A DNA stretch of 50,313 bases from Vicingus serpentipes (GCA_024103385.1 JAGFIT010000018.1:1-50313), one strand, 5' to 3'; counted from the first letter of the stretch, positions 24,101-34,290 are shown. Numbers and translations are program-made. The notes: a model not told the origin generated them from the letters alone.

Positions 24101-25633
24101 ATGTATAATATGAAAAAGGTAACAAGAAAAATTTTAATCGTTGGGTTAATGCTATTAGGAGCTACTCCTTCATTTGCTCAATTTACTTTAGATGGTGAGA
24201 TTAGACCAAGATTTGAGGCTAGACATGGTTACAAATCAGTAGCAGATTCAAATGATGCAGCCGCTGCATTTGTTGAGCAACGTACTCGTTTAAATTTTGG
24301 ATACAAAACGGAAGGGTATATTTTTAAAGTAACCATGCAGTATATCAATGTGTGGGGCTCTCAACCTCAGTTGATTAACAGCTACACTAATTTAAATCCT
24401 GATGGGTCTTACTTTGATTTTCATGAAGCATGGGGAGAAGCTTTAATGTCAGATAATTGGTCATTAAAATTTGGTCGTCAAGAGATAGCTTTAGACGATG
24501 ATAGAATATTTGGTAGTGTAGCATGGACACAGCAAGCACGTAGTCATGATGCAGCCATCTTAAAGTTCAAGAAAAATAAATTAAAAGCTGATTTTGCGGT
24601 GGCATATAATCAAGATAAAGCAGCATTGAAAGGAACAGAAGCTTCTAAAGGAAGTTATAAAGCATTTCAATATTTATGGTTGCACAATGATTTTGGAGAA
24701 AATTTTGGAGCGAGTGTTTTGTTTTTAAATAATGGTAAAGAGCAATTGGATTATGATAGCTCTGGAACTATTTCAGTAAGTAACCCTGTAGATGTTTATT
24801 ATAAAGACAATTATAGTCAAACAATAGGAACAAGATTAACATTCAAAAAAAATAAACTTTCTATTAATGGAGCTTTTTATACACAGATGGGGGTAGATGG
24901 AAACAGAAATACTGTTTTTTCTGATGTAGCGGGGGAATATAACAAAGAAATTTCAGCAATGAATTATGGAGTAGACGTTTCTTATAAAGTAACAGAAAAA
25001 TTTGCTGCTACTCTTGGGTATGAATATTTAAGTGGTAATAGTCAGGTAGATACAAACTCGTCTTATAAAAGAGTTGATCATGCCTTTAACCCTTTCTACG
25101 GAACTAACCATAAATTCAATGGGTTGATGGATTATTTCTATGTAGGAAATCATGCAGGAAGTGTTGGGTTACAAGATATATATGTGAAGGGAAAATATAC
25201 AGCTGATAAATTTTGGGTAGGATTAGATGTGCATTTGTTTTCTGCAGCAAACCATGTTTGGGATGGGTTTAAATACGCTGACGATTTAAAAGCTCCAACA
25301 GCAGCTTTGTTAGCTGCGACAACTCAAGCAGAGATAGATGCTGCTAACGCAGATATAAAAGCCATTAATGATAAAAAATACACTGGTTATACGATGTCAT
25401 CAGGATTAGGTACAGAGTTGGATTTAACTTTCGGATTTAATTTAGCTAAAGGTGTTGTTTTTAAGGGAGGATACTCTATGATGATGGCTACTGAAACATT
25501 AGCTTATTTAAAAGGAACTACAGATTACCAAGGTCAAGGTAGAACAGATCAAAACAGCACTTGGGGATGGGCAATGATTATCATCAAACCTCAATTTATT
25601 ACTGGAGAGAAGAAAGAAGAAGTGAAAAATTAA
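24101..25633 (+). CDS. Alginate-export-family outer-membrane porin
   Basis: 510 residues. The signal peptide is about residues 1-26 (ending SFAQ); an alternative ATG three codons later (24110) gives a more usual MKKVTRK start. The body is a beta-barrel of the alginate export/porin family: FTLDGEIRPRFEARHGY, EQRTRLNFGYKTEGYIFKV, and the conserved EAWGEALMSDNWSLKFGRQEIALDDDR-like strand pair. A loop insert (about 400-430) is rich in Ala, Asp and Lys. It should let an anion or small solute across the outer membrane; within a nitrate locus, nitrate or nitrite is a sensible inference. It has its own Crp/Fnr-box promoter and a terminator. Confidence 0.8.
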   Translation: MYNMKKVTRKILIVGLMLLGATPSFAQFTLDGEIRPRFEARHGYKSVADSNDAAAAFVEQRTRLNFGYKTEGYIFKVTMQYINVWGSQPQLINSYTNLNPDGSYFDFHEAWGEALMSDNWSLKFGRQEIALDDDRIFGSVAWTQQARSHDAAILKFKKNKLKADFAVAYNQDKAALKGTEASKGSYKAFQYLWLHNDFGENFGASVLFLNNGKEQLDYDSSGTISVSNPVDVYYKDNYSQTIGTRLTFKKNKLSINGAFYTQMGVDGNRNTVFSDVAGEYNKEISAMNYGVDVSYKVTEKFAATLGYEYLSGNSQVDTNSSYKRVDHAFNPFYGTNHKFNGLMDYFYVGNHAGSVGLQDIYVKGKYTADKFWVGLDVHLFSAANHVWDGFKYADDLKAPTAALLAATTQAEIDAANADIKAINDKKYTGYTMSSGLGTELDLTFGFNLAKGVVFKGGYSMMMATETLAYLKGTTDYQGQGRTDQNSTWGWAMIIIKPQFITGEKKEEVKN

Positions 25634-25684
25634 AAAATAAAGATTTAGTGAGAATGAAACGTTAAATTGAATTAGTTAAGTAGA

Positions 25685-25718
25685 AAGGAGTTGTACAATT
25701 CGTACAGCTCCTTTTTGT
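25685..25718 (+). terminator. Porin gene terminator
   Basis: AAGGAGTTGTAC and GTACAGCTCCTT pair (one G-U) around AATTC, then five T. Confidence 0.8.
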
Positions 25719-25733
25719 TTGTAATAATAGTAT

Positions 25734-25780
25734 GCTATGATGCTAATCATAGCGTGTAATGAGGTACTTAAGTAAATTTA
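25734..25780 (+). promoter_or_regulatory. FNR-dependent promoter of the di-heme peroxidase gene
   Basis: ATGATGCTAATCAT (25737-25750), extended to the 20-bp palindrome GCTATGATGCTAATCATAGC, is centred 29.5 bp before TAAATTTA (25773-25780). Confidence 0.7.
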
Positions 25781-25799
25781 CCTTGTTGATTTACTAGTT

Positions 25800-26879
25800 A
25801 TGCTGAGAAATGTCTATTTATTCTATTTTTTTGTAGCTCTTTTGTTGGGTTGTACAAAAGATGAAGAGTTAGCTGTTATTCCTATCTCAAAAAGTGTAGA
25901 TTACGGAACATATAATCCTACTTATATAATTCCTGAAGAACTTCCCTCAATACCGCCAATGAATAATCCTAACTTTAATCTATTAACAGAAGAAGGAATT
26001 GTTTTAGGAAAAAAATTATATTATGATAATATATTGAGTACCAATGGGAAATCATGTTCCTCTTGCCATATACCTCAGTATTCATACTCGTTGCCAATAA
26101 TGGGACCGATAAATACAGCAATTATGCCTCATGTGAATTTGGGTTGGTATAAAGCATACGGTTGGAGTGGAGGAGAGGAATTGTTAGATCATGTTGCTTT
26201 AGCAGATTTAGCGGAAGGAAATCCATTTTTAAATGCGAACAGTGATAGTATATTAAATCGCTTTTCTAGAAGCTTTGAATATCAACAGTTATTTTGGAAG
26301 GCATTTGGAGTAAAGATCATTGATTTACCTGTTGCGGAAAGAAATAAATACATCAGTTATTCATTAGCACAGTTCTTAAGAACCTTGGTATCAAAAGATG
26401 CTAAATTTGATAGATACCTTCGAGGAGAGGTGGCTCTAACTTCTTCAGAGATTAATGGGTTCGCTATTTTTATGGATGATGAGAAAGGGGATTGTTTTCA
26501 TTGTCATGGAAATGCAGCGAATCCTTTATGGACGGATGGAGAGTTTCATAACAATGCGTTAGACTCTATTTTTGTAAGCGTTAACCAAGGACGGTTTTTA
26601 GTTACAGGAAATTTATTCGATTTAGGGAAGTTTAGAACACCAACACTAAGAAATATTGAATTAACAGCACCCTATATGCATGATAATCGATTTGCGACAT
26701 TAGAAGAGGTAATTGATTTTTATAGCGAAGATTTAAGAAATTCACCTTATGTTGATCCTTTAATGCAAAAAATAGGGCAGGGAGGGGTTCATATCACTCC
26801 TTCTGAAAAAGTAGATTTGATTGCTTTCTTAAAAACATTAACAGATACTAGTTTTATCAGCAACCCTGATTTTCAATAA
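25800..26879 (+). CDS. Di-heme cytochrome c peroxidase family lipoprotein
   Basis: 359 residues. The lipobox LLLGC places the mature protein on Cys18. Two c-type heme motifs are present: C86-S-S-C89-H90 and C232-F-H-C235-H236, as in the CcpA/MauG family. Distal-ligand features include the segment TPYMHDNRFATLEEVIDFYS near residue 300. The family reduces hydrogen peroxide with electrons from cytochrome c or carries out related oxidations. It is in the periplasm, anchored to a membrane. An FNR-like box with correct spacing precedes it, in line with peroxidases that are induced under low oxygen or nitrate. The next gene has its own promoter. Confidence 0.88.
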   Translation: MLRNVYLFYFFVALLLGCTKDEELAVIPISKSVDYGTYNPTYIIPEELPSIPPMNNPNFNLLTEEGIVLGKKLYYDNILSTNGKSCSSCHIPQYSYSLPIMGPINTAIMPHVNLGWYKAYGWSGGEELLDHVALADLAEGNPFLNANSDSILNRFSRSFEYQQLFWKAFGVKIIDLPVAERNKYISYSLAQFLRTLVSKDAKFDRYLRGEVALTSSEINGFAIFMDDEKGDCFHCHGNAANPLWTDGEFHNNALDSIFVSVNQGRFLVTGNLFDLGKFRTPTLRNIELTAPYMHDNRFATLEEVIDFYSEDLRNSPYVDPLMQKIGQGGVHITPSEKVDLIAFLKTLTDTSFISNPDFQ

Positions 26880-26893
26880 ATACTTTTAATAAT

Positions 26894-26937
26894 ATGATTT
26901 ATATCATTTTTCACTTTTTTTGCATAGCGTAATTTTA
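26894..26937 (+). promoter_or_regulatory. FNR-dependent promoter of the hemerythrin-moaA unit
   Basis: ATGATTTATATCAT (26894-26907) is centred 29.5 bp before TAATTTTA (26930-26937). Confidence 0.7.
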
Positions 26938-26966
26938 TTAAAAATATAACGCTTAAATTCGTAGCA

Positions 26967-27695
26967 ATGAAAATTATAGATAGAGAAACAGGAAAAAGGC
27001 TAAAGGAAATTGATCCGGTTAAAGGCAACCCTTTAAAGGATGAAGCAGATATTAGCAGTGAAAATTCACCAATGGATCCGCCAGAGGCGTATGCAGAGCC
27101 TACTGTGAATCAAATTACTGATGAGGAACTGGATGAAAGTCTTCGGATTTTTAAAGAAGAACATAAAGAAGCAACAGCAGTAATTGAAAAATTTGAGAAG
27201 GCGTTGATTAGTTTTAAAGAGAAGGCCTATCAATTAGATGATTCCATCAATGAAGGTTTTAAAGCTTTTTTTGAATTTTTTGATGATGAATTATTACCAC
27301 ATAATAGAAAAGAAGAGAAAACACTTTTCCCTATCTTACATCAAAAATTACTGGAAAATGACGAACACAGTCCAGGAGATAATCCAATGACGGCTATTGA
27401 TATGATGGAAGATGATCACGTTAAATTTATACAGTTGGGCACACTTACGTTTAATTTGTTGGGTTTAGCCCCTCGATTTAGAGATGAACAAGCAAGAACT
27501 TTTACTTATGATGTAGCTTTTAATAATGGGTTGGAGTTGGTAGAAATGTTGAAACTACACATCTTTAGAGAAGATACCACTTTATTTCCGTTGGCTCAAA
27601 AATATTTAACCAAAGAAGAATTTAATAACGTGATAAAAGAGATGCATTCTTTGGATGCTAAAACACACCAACATACAGCGGATTGTAGCCATTAG
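26967..27695 (+). CDS. Hemerythrin HHE-domain protein
   Basis: 242 residues. A hydrophilic N-terminal extension (about 1-45, DRETGKRLKEIDPVKGNPLK) precedes a four-helix hemerythrin domain. The di-iron ligands are visible: His in KEEHKEATAVI, His and Glu in LLPHNRKEEKTLF, His in MEDDHVKF, and His and Glu in LHIFREDTTLFPLA. Such proteins bind O2 or NO, or help repair Fe-S clusters damaged by nitrosative stress (RIC-like). The C-terminus HQHTADCSH is His/Cys-rich. It shares an operon with moaA (6 bp apart) and has an FNR-type promoter, so protection of the nitrate respiration apparatus from NO is a likely role. Confidence 0.85.
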   Translation: MKIIDRETGKRLKEIDPVKGNPLKDEADISSENSPMDPPEAYAEPTVNQITDEELDESLRIFKEEHKEATAVIEKFEKALISFKEKAYQLDDSINEGFKAFFEFFDDELLPHNRKEEKTLFPILHQKLLENDEHSPGDNPMTAIDMMEDDHVKFIQLGTLTFNLLGLAPRFRDEQARTFTYDVAFNNGLELVEMLKLHIFREDTTLFPLAQKYLTKEEFNNVIKEMHSLDAKTHQHTADCSH

Positions 27696-27701
27696 TCTTA
27701 T

Positions 27702-28706
27702 ATGAATAACCAATCTCACATAACAGATCAATTTGGAAGGGTACATGATTACCTAAGAATATCTCTTACAGAAAGATGTAACTTGAGATGTTTTTATTGT
27801 ATGCCTGAAGAGGGAATTGAGTTGACAGAGAAGAAAAATTTAATGTCGCATGAAGAGGTAATTTTTATTGCCAAACAATTTGTGGAGTTAGGGGTTAAGA
27901 AAATCAGGTTAACAGGAGGGGAGCCTTTAATAAAAAAAAATATTGAAAAAATAATTCGAGAGCTAACAGCCCTTCCTATTAATTTGGGAATAACAACCAA
28001 TGGTATTTTATTGGATAAGCACATTGATTTATTTAAGGAGTGCGGAGTTCAAGATGTTAATATTAGTTTAGATACACTTGATAGAGAAAAGTTTAATAAA
28101 ATTACCAGAAGAGATTATTTTGAAAGAGTAACTAAGAATATAGAAGCTTCTATTAAATCTGGATTAAATGTTAAGATAAATGTGGTTTTAATAAAAGGAG
28201 TAAATGATGATGAAATAATTGATTTTATTGAATACACTAAAAACAACAAAATATCCATTCGGTTTATAGAGTTTATGCCTTTTGATGGTAATAAATGGAA
28301 TACAGAGAAAGTGGTATCATTAGATGATGTTTTAAGTCAAATCAATGCTAATTATCAACCCCATCAGTTGATTAAGTTAGAAGATAAGAAAAACGATACC
28401 ACTAAGAATTATAGAATAAAAGGATATGAAGGTTCTTTTGGTGTAATTAGTACAGTATCAAATCCATTTTGTGATAGTTGCAATAGAATAAGGCTAACAG
28501 CAAATGGACAAATTAAAAATTGTTTATTTTCTTCTTCAGAAACTAATCTTTTAGAAGCTTTAAGGAACGGAGAGGATGTTAAAAGCATTATTCTAAAAGG
28601 GGTATATCATAAAAAGAAAGTTAGAGGGGGTATGACTTCTGATAATGAATTTTTTGACAAAAAAAATTATACCAAAAACAGAAGTATGACTGTAATAGGT
28701 GGTTAA
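27702..28706 (+). CDS. moaA: GTP 3',8-cyclase MoaA (molybdenum cofactor synthesis)
   Basis: 334 residues, normal family length. The radical SAM cluster motif is C26-NLR-C30-FY-C33, the SAM-binding motif is KIRLTGGEPLI, the C-terminal second cluster lies in FCDSCNRIRLTANGQIKNCLF, and the protein ends in the required Gly-Gly (MTVIGG). It makes the first pterin intermediate of molybdenum cofactor from GTP, together with MoaC, which is not in this window. The cofactor is needed by NarG encoded 2 kb downstream. It is co-transcribed with the hemerythrin gene 6 bp upstream. Confidence 0.95.
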   Translation: MNNQSHITDQFGRVHDYLRISLTERCNLRCFYCMPEEGIELTEKKNLMSHEEVIFIAKQFVELGVKKIRLTGGEPLIKKNIEKIIRELTALPINLGITTNGILLDKHIDLFKECGVQDVNISLDTLDREKFNKITRRDYFERVTKNIEASIKSGLNVKINVVLIKGVNDDEIIDFIEYTKNNKISIRFIEFMPFDGNKWNTEKVVSLDDVLSQINANYQPHQLIKLEDKKNDTTKNYRIKGYEGSFGVISTVSNPFCDSCNRIRLTANGQIKNCLFSSSETNLLEALRNGEDVKSIILKGVYHKKKVRGGMTSDNEFFDKKNYTKNRSMTVIGG

Positions 28707-28779
28707 TCTATTTCCTGCGAAAAATCATATATTTTTAAGTTTTATGTCGCTTAATTTAGCTAAATAAATTAGTTAACTT

Positions 28780-29442
28780 ATGGATTCTTTTTTAAAAAAA
28801 TATTGTTCTCCTGAATGGCAATCTTACATAGATATATATAAGAAACAAAAACAAGTTAAAGCAAAAGCATATGTTTTTAAAGAAGGGGAGACTACAGAAG
28901 GACTTTATATAATTAATAAAGGTAAAGTAAAAGTAGTAACTAAAGATGATGAAGGGAAAGAGACTTTGATTAGATTAGCGACTGATGGAGATATATTAGG
29001 ACATAGAGGGTTTGGAGGGAATTGGACTTATCCTATATCTGCCATAGCTCTAGAAAATACTGCACTAACATTTGTTCCACTCAATGCTTTTAATGTGTTA
29101 GCTAAATCAAACGCGGAGTTCACTTATCATTTAATGATGTTTTTTGCTGAAGAATTGAGAAAGTCCGAGGAAAAGATGAAGCAACTTCCTGTCAAAGTTA
29201 GAGTAGCAAGAGCAATAGTTATGAACTATAAGTGTTTTGGTTTTGATGAGAATGAAAAAAATAAACTGAGTTTCACTTTATCCAGAACAGATTATGCTAG
29301 CAAGGCAGGAACAACTTATGAAACTGTAATTAGGGTATTAGCCGATTTAAATAAATCAGGCATCATACAAATTAAAGGCAAATCTATTTATATCTTAGAT
29401 TTAGAGCAATTATTAGCTATTGCTATCACAAAAAAGGGTTAA
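28780..29442 (+). CDS. Crp/Fnr-family regulator without Fe-S cysteines
   Basis: 220 residues. The beta-roll sensor domain spans about 20-125 (YVFKEGETTEGLYIINKGKVKVV; DGDILGHRGFGG), followed by the dimer helix (about 125-150) and winged HTH (about 165-215). It has no N-terminal Cys cluster and its internal FNR-Cys122 position is not Cys (TALTFVP). The recognition helix is TTYETVIRVL: Glu and Arg of the FNR set remain but Ser is replaced by Ile, so its site preference may differ. Members of this type near denitrification genes often sense NO (DNR/NNR-like). It lies 73 bp after moaA and before the nar operon. Confidence 0.85.
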   Translation: MDSFLKKYCSPEWQSYIDIYKKQKQVKAKAYVFKEGETTEGLYIINKGKVKVVTKDDEGKETLIRLATDGDILGHRGFGGNWTYPISAIALENTALTFVPLNAFNVLAKSNAEFTYHLMMFFAEELRKSEEKMKQLPVKVRVARAIVMNYKCFGFDENEKNKLSFTLSRTDYASKAGTTYETVIRVLADLNKSGIIQIKGKSIYILDLEQLLAIAITKKG

Positions 29443-29511
29443 ACATTTCCTGTTTTACATCATCTTTTTTTCTTTGATTACTATTGACTTATTTTCTTTT
29501 GACTAAAAAAT

Positions 29512-29577
29512 ATGATTAAAATCATATTTTAACATGATGACTGTCATTTATTATCTACCTATTTCATAAGACTTTTA
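29512..29577 (+). promoter_or_regulatory. Two Crp/Fnr boxes and -7 element of the cytochrome c-narGHJI operon
   Basis: ATGATTAAAATCAT (29512-29525, perfect) and ATGATGACTGTCAT (29534-29547, one change) lie 22 bp apart centre to centre. The second is centred 29.5 bp before GACTTTTA (29570-29577), a one-mismatch TAnnTTTA. The leader is about 75 bases. Confidence 0.6.
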
Positions 29578-29658
29578 TAAAAGAAATTGAAACTACCCCA
29601 GAATGTAGTTAAAAGCTGAAAAAAAATAATTCTGATATAAATAAAACAATTGGAAAAA

Positions 29659-30543
29659 ATGAAAATCAAACTAAAATTAATTGCAGTTACTACTGGAGCA
29701 TTGTTTTACGGTTTGGGAGTGAATGCACAAGATGGTGAGGCATTATTCAAGCAAACTTGTGCAGCCTGTCATACAGTAGGAGGAGGTAAACTAGTAGGCC
29801 CAGATTTGCAAGGAGTTAATAAAAAAAGAACGGAAGATTGGATCGTTAATTTTGTAAAAAGTGCAGCTGATTTTGGTGCAAAGGATGCAGATGCTAAAGC
29901 AATGATAGCGGAGTACGGTTATCCGATGCCTAATCAAAATTTAGGAGAAGGAGATGTGAAAGCTATCATTAATTATATAGCAGCAAATAGTCCAACAGAA
30001 GAAATAGCCACAGAAGGTGGCGCACCTGCAGAGGAAATAGTTGCTGAACCGGCAGATCCAGCATTAGATCCAGCAAATGCTTCTGCGGAAGATATTGCAT
30101 TTGGATTAAAGTTGTTTTCAGGAGAAAATAGATTAGCAAATGGAGGACCTTCTTGTTTGACTTGTCACAATGTTGAGCATACTGATTTGATTGCTGGTGG
30201 GTTGTTGGCGAAAGATTTAACAAAAGTTTATGAAAGAATGGGTGCTGCAGGGTTAAATGGAATATTGAGTTCTCCACCTTTTCCTGCAATGAATGCTTCT
30301 TATAAAGACAACCCTTTAACAGAAAAAGAAATTTTTCAATTATCGGCTTTCTTTTCTGACGCTAGTGTAAATAATATTTACCAAAAACAAAGAGCTTATA
30401 ACGATAATTTATTATTGTATGGCGGTGGTGGTGCGTTTGCAACTATCGCAATCGTTATATTTTTCCTTTTCTTAGAAAGAAAAAGAAAATGTGTTAAAGA
30501 AGACATTTATAAGCGCCAAACAAAAGCGGCTAGTTCTAAATAA
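29659..30543 (+). CDS. Membrane-anchored di-heme cytochrome c of the nitrate reductase operon
   Basis: 294 residues from the ATG at 29659, preceded by GGAAAAA; a TTG three codons earlier is less likely. The signal peptide is about 1-23 (VNAQ). Heme 1 is C34-AA-C37-H38 with Met in GYPMPNQNL. An Ala/Glu/Pro-rich linker (about 112-145) follows. Heme 2 is C166-LT-C169-H170 with Met in FPAMNASY. One C-terminal membrane helix (about 257-277) ends in a basic tail. It lies 31 bp before narG. Thermus has a di-heme cytochrome NarC in the same position, which links the quinone-oxidising part to the nitrate reductase. A similar electron-transfer role is inferred here. Confidence 0.85.
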   Translation: MKIKLKLIAVTTGALFYGLGVNAQDGEALFKQTCAACHTVGGGKLVGPDLQGVNKKRTEDWIVNFVKSAADFGAKDADAKAMIAEYGYPMPNQNLGEGDVKAIINYIAANSPTEEIATEGGAPAEEIVAEPADPALDPANASAEDIAFGLKLFSGENRLANGGPSCLTCHNVEHTDLIAGGLLAKDLTKVYERMGAAGLNGILSSPPFPAMNASYKDNPLTEKEIFQLSAFFSDASVNNIYQKQRAYNDNLLLYGGGGAFATIAIVIFFLFLERKRKCVKEDIYKRQTKAASSK

Positions 30544-30574
30544 AATATTGATTAATAAATAAAAACTAACAATT

Positions 30575-33500
30575 ATGAGTTGGATTGAAGATATAATATC
30601 ACCGAAGACCAGAAAATGGGAAGAGTTTTACCGTAATAGATGGCAGTATGACAAGGTTGTTCGAAGTACTCACGGTGTTAACTGTACAGGTGGTTGCTCA
30701 TGGGCAATACATGTAAAAGATGGTATTGTTGTATGGGAAATGCAACAAGTAGATTACCCTCAATTTAATAAAGAAGTACCTCCATATGAACCAAGAGGTT
30801 GTCAGAGAGGAATATCTTACTCTTGGTACTTATATAGTCCTATTAGAGTGAAATATCCTTTGATGAGAGGTGCTTTAATGGATTTGTTTAATGCAGAAAA
30901 AGAAGCTGCCGGAGGAGATTCAGTAAAAGCTTGGGCTAATTTACAAGCAGATCCCGTTAAAAGAAAAAGATACCAAAGAGCAAGAGGTAAAGGTGGATTT
31001 AGAAGAGCTAAATGGGATGAGGTAATTGAATTAATTGCTGCGTCTAATATTTATACTGTTCAAAAATATGGTTCAGATAGAATCATCGGATTTGCTCCAA
31101 TACCAGCAAAAAGTATGCTGAGTTATGCATCAGGAGCTCGTTACTTACAATTGATGGGAGCGGTTAACCTTTCTTTTTACGATTGGTATTGTGATTTACC
31201 AAATGCATTCCCAGAAATTTGGGGAGAACAAACTGATGTTTGTGAGTCTGCCGATTGGTTTAAATCTAAATATATTGTATCCATGGGAGCAAACTTGGGT
31301 ATGACAAGAACTCCAGATATTCACTTTTTCTCAGAAGCACGTCATAACGGTACCAAAACGGTAGTAATGGCACCGGATTTCAGTATGGTGGCAAAACACG
31401 CTGATCAATGGATTCCTGTTCATGCTGGGTCTGATGGTGCATTTTGGATGGCGGTAACTCATGTTATTTTAAAAGAGTTCCACGTTGATAAGAAAACTCC
31501 TTATTTTATTGATTACGTAAAACGATTTACAGACAGTCCTTTTTTAATTAAGTTAGAGAAAGAAGGAGATAAATACATGCTAGGAAGAATGATTCGAGCA
31601 AACGAAATCAAAGAGCACAAAGGTGCTGAGAATGGAGATTGGAAATTTTTAAACTATGATGCTAATACAGGTGGTTTGATTGTTCCTATGGGAACAACAG
31701 GGTTTAGATGGCAGGATGAGAAAGGAAAATGGAACCTCAACTTCAAAGATGGTGAGACGAATAAAGAGTACGATCCAGAATTATCATTAATCGATAAACA
31801 TGACGATGTACTTCAAGTAGAGTTTACGGAGTTTGGTTTAGATAAAAAAGCCATGAGAGGAGTTCCTGTTCGTTACATTACTGATGTAAATGGAGATAAA
31901 GTTCCAGTAACAACTATTTATGATGTTACAATGGCTCAGTATGGTGTGAGTAGAGGATTAAAAGGAGATTATCCATCTGACTATAATGATAAAGAAGCTG
32001 CTTACACACCGGCTTGGCAAGAGATATTTACAGGAATCGGAAAAGAAACTGTAATTCAGATGGCTAGAGAATGGTCAACTACTGCAGAAGCTACAGAAGG
32101 TGCTTGTATGGTAATTGTTGGAGCTGGTATTAATCACTGGTTCCATGAGAACTTAATTTATCGTTCAGCTATTATGGCGCAAATGCTGACTGGTTGTAAC
32201 GGCAAAAATGGTGGAGGTATGAATCACTATGTTGGACAAGAGAAATTGGCACCAATGGATTCATGGGCAACTATAATGAGTTCTAAAGATTGGGGTACTG
32301 CTCCAAGATTACAACAAGGACCAATTTGGCATTACATTAACTCTTGTCAATGGAGATATGATGGTAACCAAAAGAAATACAACTCAGCTCCAGATAACAA
32401 GCTAGCTAACTTACACTCTGCAGATTGGGCAGTAAAAGCGGTTAAAAATGGCTGGATGCCTTATTACCCACAATACAGTAAGTCTAATTTTGATATTGTA
32501 AAAGAAGCTAAAGCTGCTGGACACACTACTGAAGATGCAATGAGAAAACACATTGTTGACCAATTAGTAAGTGGAGACTTAAAACATGCAATTACACAAC
32601 CAGATAGAGAAGAAAATTTCCCTAGAGTTTGGTTTATTTGGAAAGGTAATGCAATAGGTACATCAGCAAAAGGACATGAGTATTTCTTAGATCACTATTT
32701 AGGAACTCATACCAACAAAATTGCAGATGAGGTAGCTCAAGATGTAACAGAAGATATCGAGTTTATAGAAAAAGCTCCGCAAGGAAAAATGGATTTAGTA
32801 ATTGATATCAACTTCCGTATGGATACATCAGCGCTTTATTCAGATATCGTTTTGCCAACCGCTTCATGGTATGAAAAAGCAGATATCAACTCTACGGACA
32901 TGCACTCGTTTATTCACCCATTATCTGAGGCTATTCCTCCAGTATGGGAGTCTAAAACGGATTGGCAAATTTTCCAAGAACTAGCGAAAAAAGTGCAAGA
33001 CATGGCTCCAAAATATTTGCCTGAAGTGATGACAGATGTAGTTAATGTGCCATTGTCTCATGATTCAAAAGATGAAATGAGTCAAACGCGTTTGAAAGAT
33101 TGGAGTAAAGGTGAATGTGAGGCTATTCCTGGAGAAACAATGCATAAAATTGTTTTTAAAGAGAGAGATTACACGAAGATTTATGATAAGTTTATTTCTT
33201 TAGGTAAAGGCGTTGCTGAAAATGGGTTAGGCGCTCATGGTAACCACTACATGTGTGAAGATGTATATGAGGATATGTTATCACACAGAAATAAAATTAC
33301 AAAATGGAAAGATGGAACAGAATATCCTTCATTAAAGGGAGATATAGAAGCAATTGATGCCATCTTGCAGCTTTCTACATTAACAAACGGAAAGTTAGCA
33401 GATAGATGTTATCAAAGTATGGCTGAAAAAATTGGAGTTCCAGAAGTTGCGGAATTAGGAAAGCCTTATAAAGATATTCAGATTGAATATAGAGATTTAC

Positions 33501-34216
33501 AGGCTCAACCTAAACGTTATAATTCATCACCTTTATGGTCTGGGTTAATGCATGAGGGTAGAACCTATGCAGCCTATACTTACAATGTAGATATGTTTGT
33601 CCCATGGAGAACGTTAACAGGTCGTCAACACTTTTATTTGGATCATGATGCTTATATCGCTTTTGGAGAACATATGCCAACCTATAAGCCATCACCAACA
33701 CCTGAAGCTTATGGTGATTTGAGGGTGACTATTAACGATGGTAAAGCTAGAATGTTAAATTGTTTAACTCCACACGGTAAATGGCATATTCACTCTACTT
33801 ATGGTGATACATTAAGAATGTTGACCTTATCAAGAGGAGGAGAGCCATGTTGGTTAAGTGAAAAAGATGCAGAAGAATTAGGAATAAAAGACAATGACCA
33901 TGTGGAAGTTTATAATGATCATGGTACTTATGTAACTAGAGCTTGTGTAAGTGCTCGTATTCCTAAAGGAGTTTGTATTGTTTATCACGCTGTTGAGAGA
34001 ACATACAATATTGCTAAATCACAAGAAAGAAGAGGTAAGAAAGGAGAGCCAAGAAGAGGAGGTATGAACAACTCGTTTACTAGAGTTCATTTGAAACCAA
34101 ATTTAATGTGTGGTGGTTACGGACAATTTACTTATCACTTTAATTATTGGGGACCAGTAGGGGTAAACAGAGATACTCACGTACTCGTTCGCAAAATGGA
34201 AAAGGTAGAATATTAA
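30575..34216 (+). CDS. narG: Respiratory nitrate reductase catalytic subunit NarG
   Basis: 1213 residues, close to the usual NarG length. The FS0 cluster motif has His33, Cys37, Cys41 and Cys76 ([18 protein letters not shown]). The molybdenum-binding region has [14 protein letters not shown], whose Asp207 corresponds to the Asp ligand of E. coli NarG. Further cofactor motifs are [26 protein letters not shown] and the C-terminal [17 protein letters not shown]. It reduces nitrate to nitrite at the bis-MGD molybdenum site. There is no twin-arginine leader, but the N-terminus keeps [15 protein letters not shown], the conserved leader remnant of cytoplasm-facing NarG. It forms the complex with NarH and NarI, and NarJ inserts the cofactor. 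Confidence 0.97.
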   Translation: MSWIEDIISPKTRKWEEFYRNRWQYDKVVRSTHGVNCTGGCSWAIHVKDGIVVWEMQQVDYPQFNKEVPPYEPRGCQRGISYSWYLYSPIRVKYPLMRGALMDLFNAEKEAAGGDSVKAWANLQADPVKRKRYQRARGKGGFRRAKWDEVIELIAASNIYTVQKYGSDRIIGFAPIPAKSMLSYASGARYLQLMGAVNLSFYDWYCDLPNAFPEIWGEQTDVCESADWFKSKYIVSMGANLGMTRTPDIHFFSEARHNGTKTVVMAPDFSMVAKHADQWIPVHAGSDGAFWMAVTHVILKEFHVDKKTPYFIDYVKRFTDSPFLIKLEKEGDKYMLGRMIRANEIKEHKGAENGDWKFLNYDANTGGLIVPMGTTGFRWQDEKGKWNLNFKDGETNKEYDPELSLIDKHDDVLQVEFTEFGLDKKAMRGVPVRYITDVNGDKVPVTTIYDVTMAQYGVSRGLKGDYPSDYNDKEAAYTPAWQEIFTGIGKETVIQMAREWSTTAEATEGACMVIVGAGINHWFHENLIYRSAIMAQMLTGCNGKNGGGMNHYVGQEKLAPMDSWATIMSSKDWGTAPRLQQGPIWHYINSCQWRYDGNQKKYNSAPDNKLANLHSADWAVKAVKNGWMPYYPQYSKSNFDIVKEAKAAGHTTEDAMRKHIVDQLVSGDLKHAITQPDREENFPRVWFIWKGNAIGTSAKGHEYFLDHYLGTHTNKIADEVAQDVTEDIEFIEKAPQGKMDLVIDINFRMDTSALYSDIVLPTASWYEKADINSTDMHSFIHPLSEAIPPVWESKTDWQIFQELAKKVQDMAPKYLPEVMTDVVNVPLSHDSKDEMSQTRLKDWSKGECEAIPGETMHKIVFKERDYTKIYDKFISLGKGVAENGLGAHGNHYMCEDVYEDMLSHRNKITKWKDGTEYPSLKGDIEAIDAILQLSTLTNGKLADRCYQSMAEKIGVPEVAELGKPYKDIQIEYRDLQAQPKRYNSSPLWSGLMHEGRTYAAYTYNVDMFVPWRTLTGRQHFYLDHDAYIAFGEHMPTYKPSPTPEAYGDLRVTINDGKARMLNCLTPHGKWHIHSTYGDTLRMLTLSRGGEPCWLSEKDAEELGIKDNDHVEVYNDHGTYVTRACVSARIPKGVCIVYHAVERTYNIAKSQERRGKKGEPRRGGMNNSFTRVHLKPNLMCGGYGQFTYHFNYWGPVGVNRDTHVLVRKMEKVEY

Positions 34217-34290
34217 AGAAATGTTGAATTATAAATGATGAGTGATAAATATTTACAACTCAACATTTAAAACTTAAAACTTCATAAATT
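34217..34290 (+). repeat. narG-narH spacer with related copy in narH-narJ spacer
   Basis: The 74-bp spacer shares AATTATAAAT, TTTA-A-ACT-A-CATTT and ACTTAAAA-TTCAT with the next spacer (35785-35852). AAATGTTGA (34219-34227) and TCAACATTT (34260-34268) are perfectly complementary and could close a 32-base loop. Confidence 0.5.
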
